A stretch of 64,000 bases of DNA from the NCBI GenBank assembly GCA_902760345.1, contig CACWFY010000002.1:58423-122422 (forward strand), written 5' to 3'. Both the position numbers and the translations under genes were made by a program. The DNA comes from an uncultured Bacteroidales bacterium (GTDB lineage: Bacteria; Bacteroidota; Bacteroidia; Bacteroidales; Bacteroidaceae). The stretch's first letter is position 1. Each line of letters starts with the position of its first letter. Positions 8,739-17,291 of this stretch are shown here, in pieces. The notes below the pieces were generated by a model. The model worked only from the letters and a program-made list of their open reading frames with translations. It had not been told where the DNA came from and made no database searches.

Positions 8739-10652
8739 AAGAAGGAAACCGTCTTCCTGTTTTATCTGCTCGTCCTGTAGTAGTGTGACGAGGGCTGCAT
8801 CAATGGCTTCCGAGGGCAACGGCAGTTGGTGTAGTAAGGTTGTGTGGTGAGGCTTGTGGTCTGCGAGTAGTTGCAGAATGGCCTGCTGTGCCGCAGTCAG
8901 TTGGTCTGCATCTACGGCGTTTCCCTGTTGTTCCCTGCACACGTCACAGTGTCCACAGTTGTGGGTGTTTTGTTCTCCGAAATATTCCAAGAGCATCCGC
9001 GAACGACAACGGCCGTTCGACTGTGCGTAGTGCTGAATGGCGTTTATGCGCAGTCGGTATTGCTCCATGCGGTCTTCGTAGATTTCACGTGACAAATGGA
9101 TATGTTCCGGATCGTCGCGCCGCTGCAGATAGTGAATAGTTGGTATTTGTCGGCGAGGAATGTAGCGGATGATGTGTTGCTGTGCCAGAGCGGTGAGCAC
9201 CTGATGGAGGGCTGCAGCCTGTATGCCGCTGTCGTGAGCTATCAGTGATTCGTCAATATAACCTAAATCAGCGAAAAGTCCACCATAGTTGCGAAGCAGG
9301 GCTACGATGACCCGCTCTTCGTCGGGCGTGGTGTCTTTCAGCCGATAGAGCTCCTGACGCTCTAACAGAAACTGTACGCGGGTCTGGAGGTCTGGTGCCT
9401 CGTCATATTCAATGTAGCCGGCACGTTGCAGGATATGTAGTGCAGAGTGTACCCGAGTAGGGAAATGGTGGAAGCGTGTGCAGAATTGGTCGATATTAAA
9501 CTCGCGAGTAATACCGAAGCCGTCGCCAAGGGCTATCTGGTAGTAGTAGGCCAGGTGTTCATAGACTTGTCGGATGTACTCGCGTGGCGGAAAGTTGTCG
9601 TCAATTCGTTGCTGCAGCTTGCTATTGTCGCTATTGTTGTATAGCAATACTGCGTAAGCCTGCTGGCCGTCGCGTCCTGCCCGGCCGGCCTCCTGGAAGT
9701 AGGCCTCGATAGAGTCTGGACAATCGTAGTGGACAACCAGTCTGACATCAGGTTTGTCGATACCCATTCCAAAAGCGTTGGTGGCCACGATGATACGTGT
9801 GCGATCTGCTGTCCATGCCTGTTGCCGTTGGTCTTTATCGTCGCTTTCCAGTCCGGCGTGATAGAATGTCGCCTCCAGCCCTGCCTTAACCAGTGCAGTG
9901 GCCAGTTCCTTACTGCGTCGTCGGCTGCGCACATAGACAATGGCCGCACCGTTAGTGTGGCTTAGGATATGGATGAGCTCCTGTTCCTTGTCGGCCACGT
10001 GTCGCACCAGATAGGTGAGGTTGGCTCTTTCGAAGGACATGCGAAAGACGTTGAATGTGGAATGTGGGGCGTTTTGTGTTGCATGTAGCGTGAGTTTCTC
10101 ACAGATGTCGTCGACCACCTGAGGGGTGGCCGTAGCCGTCAGTGCCAACACGGGGATGTCGGGCAGCAGGGTGCGAATGTTGGCTATCTCGAGATAGCTC
10201 GGACGGAAGTCGTAGCCCCATTGCGATATGCAGTGTGCCTCGTCGACAGTGAGAAACGAGATGCGCATGTGGCGTAGCTTCGTGACGAACAGTTCGCTGG
10301 ATAGGCGCTCGGGCGATACATAGAGGAATTTCGTACGCCCCAGTATGCAGTTGTCCAACGTACGCAGTATTTCGTCATGCTGCATACCACTGTATATTGC
10401 TGCAGCAAAGATGCCGCGGCGACGCAGGTGGTGCACCTGATCTTTCATCAGCGCAATGAGAGGTGTGATGACGATACAGACGCCCTCCATGGCCAGCGCA
10501 GGCACCTGAAAGGTGATGCTTTTTCCGCCACCTGTCGGCATGAGTCCCAACGTGTCGTGTCCCAGGCCTATCGACTCGATAATCTCACGTTGTATGCCGC
10601 GGAAGTCGTCGTAGCCCCAATATCGTTTAAGTATTTCCTTGTAGCTACTCAT
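8730..10652 (-). CDS. recQ: ATP-dependent DNA helicase RecQ
   Basis: RecQ is a 3'-5' helicase of recombination and fork repair. The 640-residue protein has motif I GLMPTGGGKS, motif II DEAHCISQWGYDFRP, motif VI EAGRAGRDG, and a zinc-binding cluster in the RQC region (CRSRMLLEYFGE through CGHCDVC). The C-terminus (residues about 585-640) is a short helical domain, not a clearly canonical HRDC. The start overlaps recJ by 8 bp, indicating a recJ-recQ operon. The 3' end overlaps cobS. Confidence 0.95.
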   Translation of the reverse strand: MSSYKEILKRYWGYDDFRGIQREIIESIGLGHDTLGLMPTGGGKSITFQVPALAMEGVCIVITPLIALMKDQVHHLRRRGIFAAAIYSGMQHDEILRTLDNCILGRTKFLYVSPERLSSELFVTKLRHMRISFLTVDEAHCISQWGYDFRPSYLEIANIRTLLPDIPVLALTATATPQVVDDICEKLTLHATQNAPHSTFNVFRMSFERANLTYLVRHVADKEQELIHILSHTNGAAIVYVRSRRRSKELATALVKAGLEATFYHAGLESDDKDQRQQAWTADRTRIIVATNAFGMGIDKPDVRLVVHYDCPDSIEAYFQEAGRAGRDGQQAYAVLLYNNSDNSKLQQRIDDNFPPREYIRQVYEHLAYYYQIALGDGFGITREFNIDQFCTRFHHFPTRVHSALHILQRAGYIEYDEAPDLQTRVQFLLERQELYRLKDTTPDEERVIVALLRNYGGLFADLGYIDESLIAHDSGIQAAALHQVLTALAQQHIIRYIPRRQIPTIHYLQRRDDPEHIHLSREIYEDRMEQYRLRINAIQHYAQSNGRCRSRMLLEYFGEQNTHNCGHCDVCREQQGNAVDADQLTAAQQAILQLLADHKPHHTTLLHQLPLPSEAIDAALVTLLQDEQIKQEDGFLLLA

Positions 10653-12369
10653 CCTCTGACGGTCGGATGTCTTCTATCTGCAGTTGCACTTCACCGCGTT
10701 TGTAGCTGTTCTCTTCGATGGTGTATACGATGTCGAACGAGCGCTTGCTTTTTATGTAGCGTGCCGCTGCCGACTGTCCGAAGGCGATGCCGTTCATGAC
10801 GACGGCCGATTTCGAGTCTACGAGCTCCAGCTTGATGTGCTCCTGATGGCGTCCTACCACCTTGCTGGTGCCGTAGTCGAAGACGTTGCGCGTCAGGAAC
10901 AGCGGCTTGCTGTTGCCGGGGCCATGGGGGGCCAGTCGCTTCAGTTCGCTGAGCAGTCGCTTGTTAATCTGATGAAAGTCCAACTCCTTGTCGATGTCCA
11001 GCGTCTGCTGAGTCTGTTCGGGCAATATGTGGTTGCTGACATACTCCTGAAAACGGCGGCGAAACTCAGGAATATTCTCCTGACGCAGCGTCAGCCCCAC
11101 GGCATAAGTATGACCACCGAAGTTCTCCAGCAGGTCGCGACACGACTTGACGGCGTCGTAGATGTCGAAACCTGCCACCGAGCGTGCCGAGCCCGACGCT
11201 ATACCGTCGATAATGGTCAGCACCACCGTCGGACGGAAGTATAGTTCGGTCAGTCGCGAGGCGACGATGCCTACCACGCCTTTCTTCCATCCTTCGTCGT
11301 AGAGCACTATCGACTCCATGTGGCGCTGACTCTCCAGACGTGCCACAATCTCGTTGGCCTCTTCGGTCATCTGCTTGTCGACGTCCTTGCGCTGTTCGTT
11401 GTATTTATTGATGCGCGTAGCCAGAGTCAGTGCTTTCTGCAGGTCGCGCTCTGTCAGCAGGTCTACCGCCTCGCGGCCGTTCATCATACGTCCCGAGGCA
11501 TTGATGCGCGGACCTATCTTGAAGACGATGTCGCTCATGGTCAACTCGCGGCCACCTAATCCGCAAATCTCGATAATGGCCTTCAGCCCGATGCACGGAC
11601 TCTGGTTCAGCTGTTTCAGTCCGTGGAAGGCCAGCGTGCGGTTTTCACCCTCTACAGGCACCAGGTCGGCGGCAATGCTGACGGCACAGAAGTCGAGCAG
11701 CGGAATCAGTCGCGAGAAAGGTATGCCGTTGTTCTTGGCAAAGGCTTGCATGAACTTGAAGCCTACGCCGCAGCCGCAGAGGTGCTTGAACGGATAGGTG
11801 GAGTCTGTACGTTTCGGGTTCAGTATGGCTACGGCGGGTGGCATCACCTCGTCGGGCACGTGGTGGTCGCAGATGATGAAGTCTATGCCCAGCGTTTTGG
11901 CATAGGCTATCTCGTCGACGGCTTTGATGCCGCAGTCTAACACCACTATCAGCTTGACGCCTGTCTCTGCCGCATATTCTATGCCTTTTCGGCTGACGCC
12001 GTAACCTTCCTCCTCGCGGTTGGGTATGTAGTAGTCTGTGTTTGAGTAAAACTGCTGCAGAAACTTATATACCAGCGCCACGGCTGTACATCCGTCAACG
12101 TCGTAGTCGCCGTAGACCATGATGCGCTCCTTGCGCCCCATGGCGTCGTTCAGGCGGTCTACCGCCACGTCCATGTCGTTCATCAGAAACGGATCTATCA
12201 GCTCGTTCAGCATGGGACGGAAGAAACGCTTTGCCGCGCTTTCTGTTTTGATGCCACGCTGTATGAGCAATTCCGCCAAGACGGGGCTCATTCCTATCTT
12301 GTCGGCCAGTTCCTTGGCCTGCTGTTGTCTATCTGGTGTAGGTCGTTCGTAATTCCACTTAAATTGCAT
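10645..12369 (-). CDS. recJ: Single-stranded-DNA-specific exonuclease RecJ
   Basis: RecJ is a 5'-3' ssDNA exonuclease of the DHH phosphoesterase family. Motifs visible are VYGDYDVDGCTA (motif I, residues about 84-95), VVLDCGI, the DHH in CDHHVP, GCGVGFKF, and the DHHA1 region with GGHTYAVGL. Length 574 fits the family. Start ATG 12369 lies nine bases after a -7 promoter element, so the leader is very short. It is co-transcribed with recQ. Confidence 0.95.
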   Translation of the reverse strand: MQFKWNYERPTPDRQQQAKELADKIGMSPVLAELLIQRGIKTESAAKRFFRPMLNELIDPFLMNDMDVAVDRLNDAMGRKERIMVYGDYDVDGCTAVALVYKFLQQFYSNTDYYIPNREEEGYGVSRKGIEYAAETGVKLIVVLDCGIKAVDEIAYAKTLGIDFIICDHHVPDEVMPPAVAILNPKRTDSTYPFKHLCGCGVGFKFMQAFAKNNGIPFSRLIPLLDFCAVSIAADLVPVEGENRTLAFHGLKQLNQSPCIGLKAIIEICGLGGRELTMSDIVFKIGPRINASGRMMNGREAVDLLTERDLQKALTLATRINKYNEQRKDVDKQMTEEANEIVARLESQRHMESIVLYDEGWKKGVVGIVASRLTELYFRPTVVLTIIDGIASGSARSVAGFDIYDAVKSCRDLLENFGGHTYAVGLTLRQENIPEFRRRFQEYVSNHILPEQTQQTLDIDKELDFHQINKRLLSELKRLAPHGPGNSKPLFLTRNVFDYGTSKVVGRHQEHIKLELVDSKSAVVMNGIAFGQSAAARYIKSKRSFDIVYTIEENSYKRGEVQLQIEDIRPSEDE

Positions 12370-12377
12370 TTCGCCTT

Positions 12378-12385
12378 CAAAGTTA
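12378..12385 (-). promoter_or_regulatory. -7 promoter element of recJ-recQ
   Basis: The minus strand reads TAACTTTG (TAnnTTTG) immediately before the recJ start codon. Confidence 0.6.
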
Positions 12386-13016
12386 CAAAGAAAAATCTGA
12401 ATAACCGTATATCCACCGTTTTTTTTAACAGTTTTTCTGCTTTTCTCCTTGTTGCCTTATCGACGATGAGGGGTGGTGTGAAAGGTGTAAAAAGGAAAAT
12501 TCGGGCGGGGAAAGGCGGGGAAAAAGCAGTAGTGTAAAATATACACAAAGAAAATATTGTACATAATGACTATATGTTAGCAAAACTTCCTGTGGATTAA
12601 AATGTAAAATATATTTCTAAAACGTGAAGAGAGCAAAGAGAGGTTTGACGGAAAAGGGTATGAGGATAAATTGATTAAGGAGAAATAATATTCGATAGAT
12701 AATAATGCGTACTTTTGCCGGATGATGAGGAATAGAGAAAGGGTAGGGGAGGAGATGCGTTGAAATGAAAGGTAATGTGTCAAAGAGTCGCTATGCCTGC
12801 CAAAATGATAGTATAAAACAGATGAATGTTGGTAACTGAAAATGTAATATAATATGAAGGATATGCGGCGTGATGGTCTAATCGAAGGCGAAAAGAGGGA
12901 AAGTGAGGGGTCTAGAGGCAAACGAGGGGACTACCAGTTTTGACAATCCGCTCTTCTTTATTTTATATAAAAATTTGATAGTTAGTGTTTTGGCTTTGGT
13001 ATATTAAAGTAGTACA
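12386..13016. other. Intergenic region of about 630 bp with one orphan promoter-like site
   Basis: No convincing gene is seen. A minus-strand frame at 12577-12921 is Ser/Tyr/Phe-rich low complexity and matches nothing I know. On the plus strand TACTTTTG at 12710-12717 fits the -7 consensus, and only very short frames follow it (13 and 24 codons). The stretch is A/G-rich on the plus strand, unlike the coding DNA on either side. It could encode a small RNA or be decayed sequence. Confidence 0.4.
12710..12717 (+). promoter_or_regulatory. Orphan TAnnTTTG promoter-like element
   Basis: TACTTTTG with no recognisable gene downstream before the convergent fic stop at 13017. Confidence 0.3.
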
Positions 13017-13841
13017 TTAGATATTGACTTTCCAGGAGCCATTTTTGTTGGCCCCCACACGCTCGATGATGCCTTTCTTGCGGAGAGCTGCTAAAACCTT
13101 GTTGATGCCGGCTTCTGAGAGTTGTAGACGCTGGGAAAGAATACCTATAGTGATGCGCGGATCAGCACCAAGAAGCTTAACGATGCGTTGCTCAGACTTG
13201 GAAAGTTGAACTTCAGTACCTTTGTTTACGGTGTTTTCATCTGAGTTTTCCTGTACTTTTCCTCTACTTTTATTCTTTACTTTATTCTCTACTTTATTCT
13301 TTACCTCGCGTACAATGATATCTAACAGACAACGTAAAATGAACTCGATGAAATGTGTGGTTTTTGCGTTTTCACTGAGATAGGCCAAGACGCGCCGATA
13401 TTCCTGTTGATGCTCTACGACGATAGACTCGAAGGGAAGGCCTGCCAAAATCGGGCGCCATTGTACCAAAAGGAGGCTCTGCCAATAGAGCCCCAGACGC
13501 TCATTGCCTTCCAAAAAGGGATGAATGGAGGTTAATTCGTAATGAAAAATACAACTGCTGATAAGCGGATGCTCATCAGTGTGACTCAACCAGTCAAAGA
13601 GCATGGACATGTGCAGAGGAACGCGCGGATCGTCCCTACGATACGCTCCAACTCCGTCACTCAATCCATCAGACAATTTCTCGTGTGCGCGTTGTAAATC
13701 GTCTTCCTGATAAGGATTGTAGGGCGCTTCATAATTCATGGACGAATGATTTGTTAGCGTCTCGAGAGTTCCAATTTGTTCGGAAATTTCGGAAACTAAG
13801 TTGAGCACTTCTGGTGATATTTGATAAGAAGGTGTAAACAT
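13017..13841 (-). CDS. Fic-family protein with degenerate active site
   Basis: Fic proteins AMPylate targets using HPFx(D/E)GNGR. Here the motif is HPFLEGNERLG: the second glycine is Glu and the following MGR-type arginine is lost (LGL). The substrate-binding flap segment before it also looks deleted, as YRRDDPRVPLHMSMLF runs directly into FDWL. The flanking sequence SSCIFHYELTSIHPF, and LPFESIVVEHQQEYRRVL after it, is clearly Fic. Residues about 185-200 come from three 12-nt repeats (VKNKVENKVKNK). A C-terminal winged-helix domain (ILSQRLQLSEAGINKVLAALRKKG) is usual in these 'cell filamentation' proteins. Length is 274 versus about 330-380. It is probably a pseudoenzyme or a decaying gene. 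Confidence 0.85.
   Translation of the reverse strand: MFTPSYQISPEVLNLVSEISEQIGTLETLTNHSSMNYEAPYNPYQEDDLQRAHEKLSDGLSDGVGAYRRDDPRVPLHMSMLFDWLSHTDEHPLISSCIFHYELTSIHPFLEGNERLGLYWQSLLLVQWRPILAGLPFESIVVEHQQEYRRVLAYLSENAKTTHFIEFILRCLLDIIVREVKNKVENKVKNKSRGKVQENSDENTVNKGTEVQLSKSEQRIVKLLGADPRITIGILSQRLQLSEAGINKVLAALRKKGIIERVGANKNGSWKVNI
13269..13304 (-). repeat. Three 12-nt repeats inside the fic gene
   Basis: TTTATTCTTTAC, TTTATTCTCTAC and TTTATTCTTTAC on the plus strand. The period is a multiple of three, so the linker length can vary without frameshift. Confidence 0.85.
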
Positions 13842-13956
13842 AAAACTTTACATTATTTTATTTTGTATAAACTCTATACTGCAAAATCCTTGGAATAGTT
13901 AAACAATTCGTTTGTTTTTTTGTCTTATTTTTAAGCCGATTTAGACTCATGTTAGT

Positions 13957-14970
13957 CTATTTCCTGTGCATGGCAATGACATAGATGATGACGGGACCGC
14001 CCATAATAGGCGTCACGGCATTAAGTGGGATGATGCCTGATTCACCTGGGAGGAAACAGATGGCGTTACAGGTAAGGGCGATGACGGCTCCGCAGAGCAT
14101 AGTTCCAGGCATTAGAATGCGGTGGTCTGCACGCTGAAAGAGCAGGTAGGCGATATGTGGTACGGCCAGTCCGATGAACATGATTGGGCCGCAGAAGGCA
14201 GTGGTGACGGCGGTTAACAGTCCTGTGACAACCAACAGGTAATTGCGTATGCGGATCGTGTTAACACCTAAATTTTCGGCATATTGTTCGCCCAATAACA
14301 AGGCATTGAGCGGTTTGACGAGTAGCAGAGAACAGAATAGTCCGAGGATACTGAGTGAAGAGAATATGGGAATCTGTTTGAAGGGTACACCGCCGAAGGA
14401 GCCCATACCCCAGACCATATAAGACTTGACGCCCTCGTCAGTGGCAAAAAAGTTGAGTAGCGACACGACGCTATTGGCAATGTAGCCAATCATGATACCA
14501 ATGATAAGTAACATGACGTTGTTGCGTACCATGGTGCTAAACAGGAATATCAGAGCCATGACGGCCATGGCACCTGCAAAGGCAGCAGCCAGAACGGCCA
14601 TGAATCCCGACATGCTGACGCTGCCGATGCTAAGCGAGCCGCCCAAACCCAGCATAACGAGGGCTACGCCCATGCCGGCACCACTATTGATACCAAAGAT
14701 GCTGGGGCCGGCCAGTGGATTCTTGAAGGCAGTTTGGAGCATCAGACCGCTGATGGCCAGCGACGCACCGCATAGCATGGCAGTAATGGCCTGTGGCAGA
14801 CGACTCTCCATGACAATGTACTGCCAGGAAGGACGTGCAGCCTCGTGCCCCATAACGATGCTGATGACATCGCGAAGTGGTATGGATACCGACCCAACGG
14901 CCAGATTGACAGCAAATAATACAGCCGTCAGAACAGCCAGTGCTATGCAGATAACGATGCTTCGCTTCAC
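13957..14970 (-). CDS. btuC: Cobalamin/iron-type ABC transporter permease (FecCD/BtuC family)
   Basis: This 337-residue inner-membrane permease has the roughly ten hydrophobic segments of the FecCD family and its conserved blocks: LPQAITAMLCGASLAISGLMLQ, NPLAGPSIFGINSGAG, and CGPIMFIGLAVPHIAYLL. It starts 7 bp after btuF, in the riboswitch-controlled operon btuB-btuG-btuF-btuC, so the substrate is most likely corrinoid. The usual next gene, the BtuD ATPase, is absent; the fic gene lies downstream instead. The ATPase must come from elsewhere in the genome. Confidence 0.92.
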   Translation of the reverse strand: MKRSIVICIALAVLTAVLFAVNLAVGSVSIPLRDVISIVMGHEAARPSWQYIVMESRLPQAITAMLCGASLAISGLMLQTAFKNPLAGPSIFGINSGAGMGVALVMLGLGGSLSIGSVSMSGFMAVLAAAFAGAMAVMALIFLFSTMVRNNVMLLIIGIMIGYIANSVVSLLNFFATDEGVKSYMVWGMGSFGGVPFKQIPIFSSLSILGLFCSLLLVKPLNALLLGEQYAENLGVNTIRIRNYLLVVTGLLTAVTTAFCGPIMFIGLAVPHIAYLLFQRADHRILMPGTMLCGAVIALTCNAICFLPGESGIIPLNAVTPIMGGPVIIYVIAMHRK

Positions 14971-14977
14971 GCTTTCT

Positions 14978-16126
14978 TTAATTCTTTAGCTTTTTATAAT
15001 AACGTAGCGCGGGCAGTCCTATTATGTCGGGATGTAGAATTTGCAGGAAATCGCAGAGCAGGCGGTCAGGGTGAAAGGGCGTCTCTTCATAGAACATAGA
15101 CTGTTCGACGTTGCAGCCGTATACGTTATGCTGTCGGAAGGCTGCTATCTGGTCGTAACCCCGATGGCCTGTCAGCAACTCCTGGTAGTTCCACTCGTGG
15201 TCACTGGAATAGCGGAACAGCCAAACGTCAGCCTGTCCGCCACGCTCGAGAACAGTCTCGAAAGGTAGAGACAGCGAACCACTCTGTGTGTCACTGGCCC
15301 ACGGATATTCTCCGCCAGCATCCTGTAGCATCTGTCCGATAGTACTGCGACCACCAGGCATGTACCAGACAGAGCCTACCACCTTGTCGACGATAACAGA
15401 ACGCCCCTTGCCAGTCTTTACTGCTTGTTGCTTAAGGGAAGTATAGCTGCTGTCAACCTGATGGAAAAGTCTGTCGGCTTTCTCGCTGACGCCAAAGAGT
15501 AAACCATAGAAACGCATCCATTCGGCACGAGCTAGTGGGGAAGTCTCCATATATTCGGCACACTCAATCAGTGGGATGCCTATCTCTTCGGTCTTACCGT
15601 AACCGCCAGAGTTCTCAAAGGGAGACAATAAGATGGCCTCTGGTTTGATGTCCATAATCTTCTCAACCAGTGGGTTTAGGCCGTTACCACAGTCAACGAT
15701 ACGTCCAGCCTTGATTTGCTGTTGAATATAAGGTACTTTAATGTATTTGGCATCAGCCACACCTATGATACGGCTGCCCATGCCCAATTCAGTAAGTAAG
15801 GCGCAATGAACGGTGGTGAATACGGCAGCACGTTGGATGGGAACCTTGACGACAGTACCATCAACGAAGTCTGGCGGTTGATGTCTACCCTCTGATACGC
15901 GAGGCACGAGATAGTACCGATGTAATAGTTTACCCTTCTTCCACGGATTACTGATTTCTGCAATCGTATAACCGTCGTATTCAACGATGGTGAGCAATGA
16001 TGAATGCTTCAGTGTGATGCTGTCACCATTAACTGATGACAAAGAAGTGTTGTTGCCACCTTGGCATGAAGCCAAGGCGACAACAACTGTACATAGTATA
16101 GATAGTGAGGTTAGTTGCTTACTCAT
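14978..16126 (-). CDS. btuF: Periplasmic corrinoid-binding lipoprotein (BtuF-like)
   Basis: A substrate-binding protein of the periplasmic-binding-protein 2 (helical-backbone) type. The N-terminus is a lipoprotein signal with lipobox LAS-C21. The domain contains GVADAKYIKVP, GLNPLVEKIMDIKPEAILLSP and GRSVIVDKVVGSVWYMPGGRSTIGQMLQDAGGE split across both lobes. At 382 residues it is longer than enteric BtuF (about 265), as usual for Bacteroidetes. It overlaps btuG by 8 bp and is followed 7 bp later by btuC. It should deliver B12 to BtuC. Confidence 0.88.
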   Translation of the reverse strand: MSKQLTSLSILCTVVVALASCQGGNNTSLSSVNGDSITLKHSSLLTIVEYDGYTIAEISNPWKKGKLLHRYYLVPRVSEGRHQPPDFVDGTVVKVPIQRAAVFTTVHCALLTELGMGSRIIGVADAKYIKVPYIQQQIKAGRIVDCGNGLNPLVEKIMDIKPEAILLSPFENSGGYGKTEEIGIPLIECAEYMETSPLARAEWMRFYGLLFGVSEKADRLFHQVDSSYTSLKQQAVKTGKGRSVIVDKVVGSVWYMPGGRSTIGQMLQDAGGEYPWASDTQSGSLSLPFETVLERGGQADVWLFRYSSDHEWNYQELLTGHRGYDQIAAFRQHNVYGCNVEQSMFYEETPFHPDRLLCDFLQILHPDIIGLPALRYYKKLKN

Positions 16127-17279
16127 ACTTTACGCCAGTTTTAGCAACAATAGCGCACGGACCTACCCAGCAGTCGAATTTTGTGACGAGGGTTCCGTCG
16201 GCCTTATATTGCTTGACATAGCCAGGAGTCTTATAACTGGCCTTACCCGTGTCGGGATCCTTGGAATTGGAAGCAATAAAGACATTGCCGGTAATAGGAT
16301 CGACACCAATGGTGTTAGGATACTCAACATCCTCACTGGGGGTAAAGGCAGACGTACTGTTGTTTGCTACATCATAAACGGAATAAGATGTGCTGTTGAG
16401 TCCATAGGGTGAATTGATAACATAGATTTTCTTGCCGTCAGAGCACATGGCTGTAGCGTCAAGAACCTTGGTAACCTGTCCGTTTTCTGTCACCTTACGA
16501 ACACCTGCATTCTCCTGAGCGTAGGGAGGAGTAGCACCGTAAGCACCAGAATCCAGATAGTACAGACTGCCATTGATAGCAACAGCAGCTACAGGATTGA
16601 TGATATTTTCATCAGAAATCTTAGTCTCAGCACCTGTTGAGAGGTTAATTTTAGAGATAGAGGCATTGCCCATGCTGTAGTTTGAGTTAACCACATAGAG
16701 GTTGTTGCCTACAATTGCCAGACCCTCAGGATAACCACCTACGGCATAGGTAGCCTTCAGCTGATAGGTGTTTGCGTCGATAACTGCTACAGAACCGTTA
16801 CCGTTGACAGAGTATGTTGACCAGTCAGCACTGGATGTACCATAGTTAGATACATACAATTTACCGTCTTGTGCAATGATGTGACGTGGGTGAGCACCCT
16901 GTCCATCGGCCATCAGTTCTTTAAGTTTAATCTGCTTGATAGACTTCAGGTTATTCTTGTCTACGACCTCAATGGTGTTCTCGTTGTCAACCACGATATA
17001 CATCTTGTCTTCATAAACCAAAGCATCGTTGGCAGTTAGACCCAACTCACGACCATTGACAGATTTGAAGGCTTGAGCAGTAACCGTTTTAGTTTCGTAG
17101 TCATAATAGGTCAGACCTCCATTGACAGGAGTAGACATGTTTCCAGAACATACAACGAAAACACCGTTAGTGACATCAACGGGTTTAGGCTCATAGGGAG
17201 TCTCATCGTCGCTGCTACATGCAACCAAAGCCCATGCTCCAACGAGCATCATGGCTAAACTTAATAAATTCTTTTTCAT
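16119..17279 (-). CDS. btuG: Surface-exposed B12-binding beta-propeller lipoprotein, BtuG-like
   Basis: BtuG lipoproteins of gut Bacteroides sit on BtuB and capture cobalamin with very high affinity; they are seven-bladed propellers of the DUF5074/YncE type. This 386-residue protein has a lipobox (LVA-C21) followed by SSDDE, which resembles the Bacteroidetes surface-export signal of acidic residues after the cysteine. It contains repeated blade motifs such as DGQGAHPRHIIAQDGKLYVS, GGYPEGLAIVGNNLYVVN and VAAVAINGSLYYLDS. It lies 12 bp after btuB and overlaps btuF. The B12 role is inferred from family and riboswitch context. Confidence 0.88.
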   Translation of the reverse strand: MKKNLLSLAMMLVGAWALVACSSDDETPYEPKPVDVTNGVFVVCSGNMSTPVNGGLTYYDYETKTVTAQAFKSVNGRELGLTANDALVYEDKMYIVVDNENTIEVVDKNNLKSIKQIKLKELMADGQGAHPRHIIAQDGKLYVSNYGTSSADWSTYSVNGNGSVAVIDANTYQLKATYAVGGYPEGLAIVGNNLYVVNSNYSMGNASISKINLSTGAETKISDENIINPVAAVAINGSLYYLDSGAYGATPPYAQENAGVRKVTENGQVTKVLDATAMCSDGKKIYVINSPYGLNSTSYSVYDVANNSTSAFTPSEDVEYPNTIGVDPITGNVFIASNSKDPDTGKASYKTPGYVKQYKADGTLVTKFDCWVGPCAIVAKTGVKYE

Positions 17280-17291
17280 GTTTGTTGTTTG

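Noticed and set aside
12577-12921. A 114-codon minus-strand frame in the recJ-fic gap
   Set aside because: Ser/Tyr/Phe-rich, no start context, no recognisable fold; likely reflects the purine-rich plus strand.
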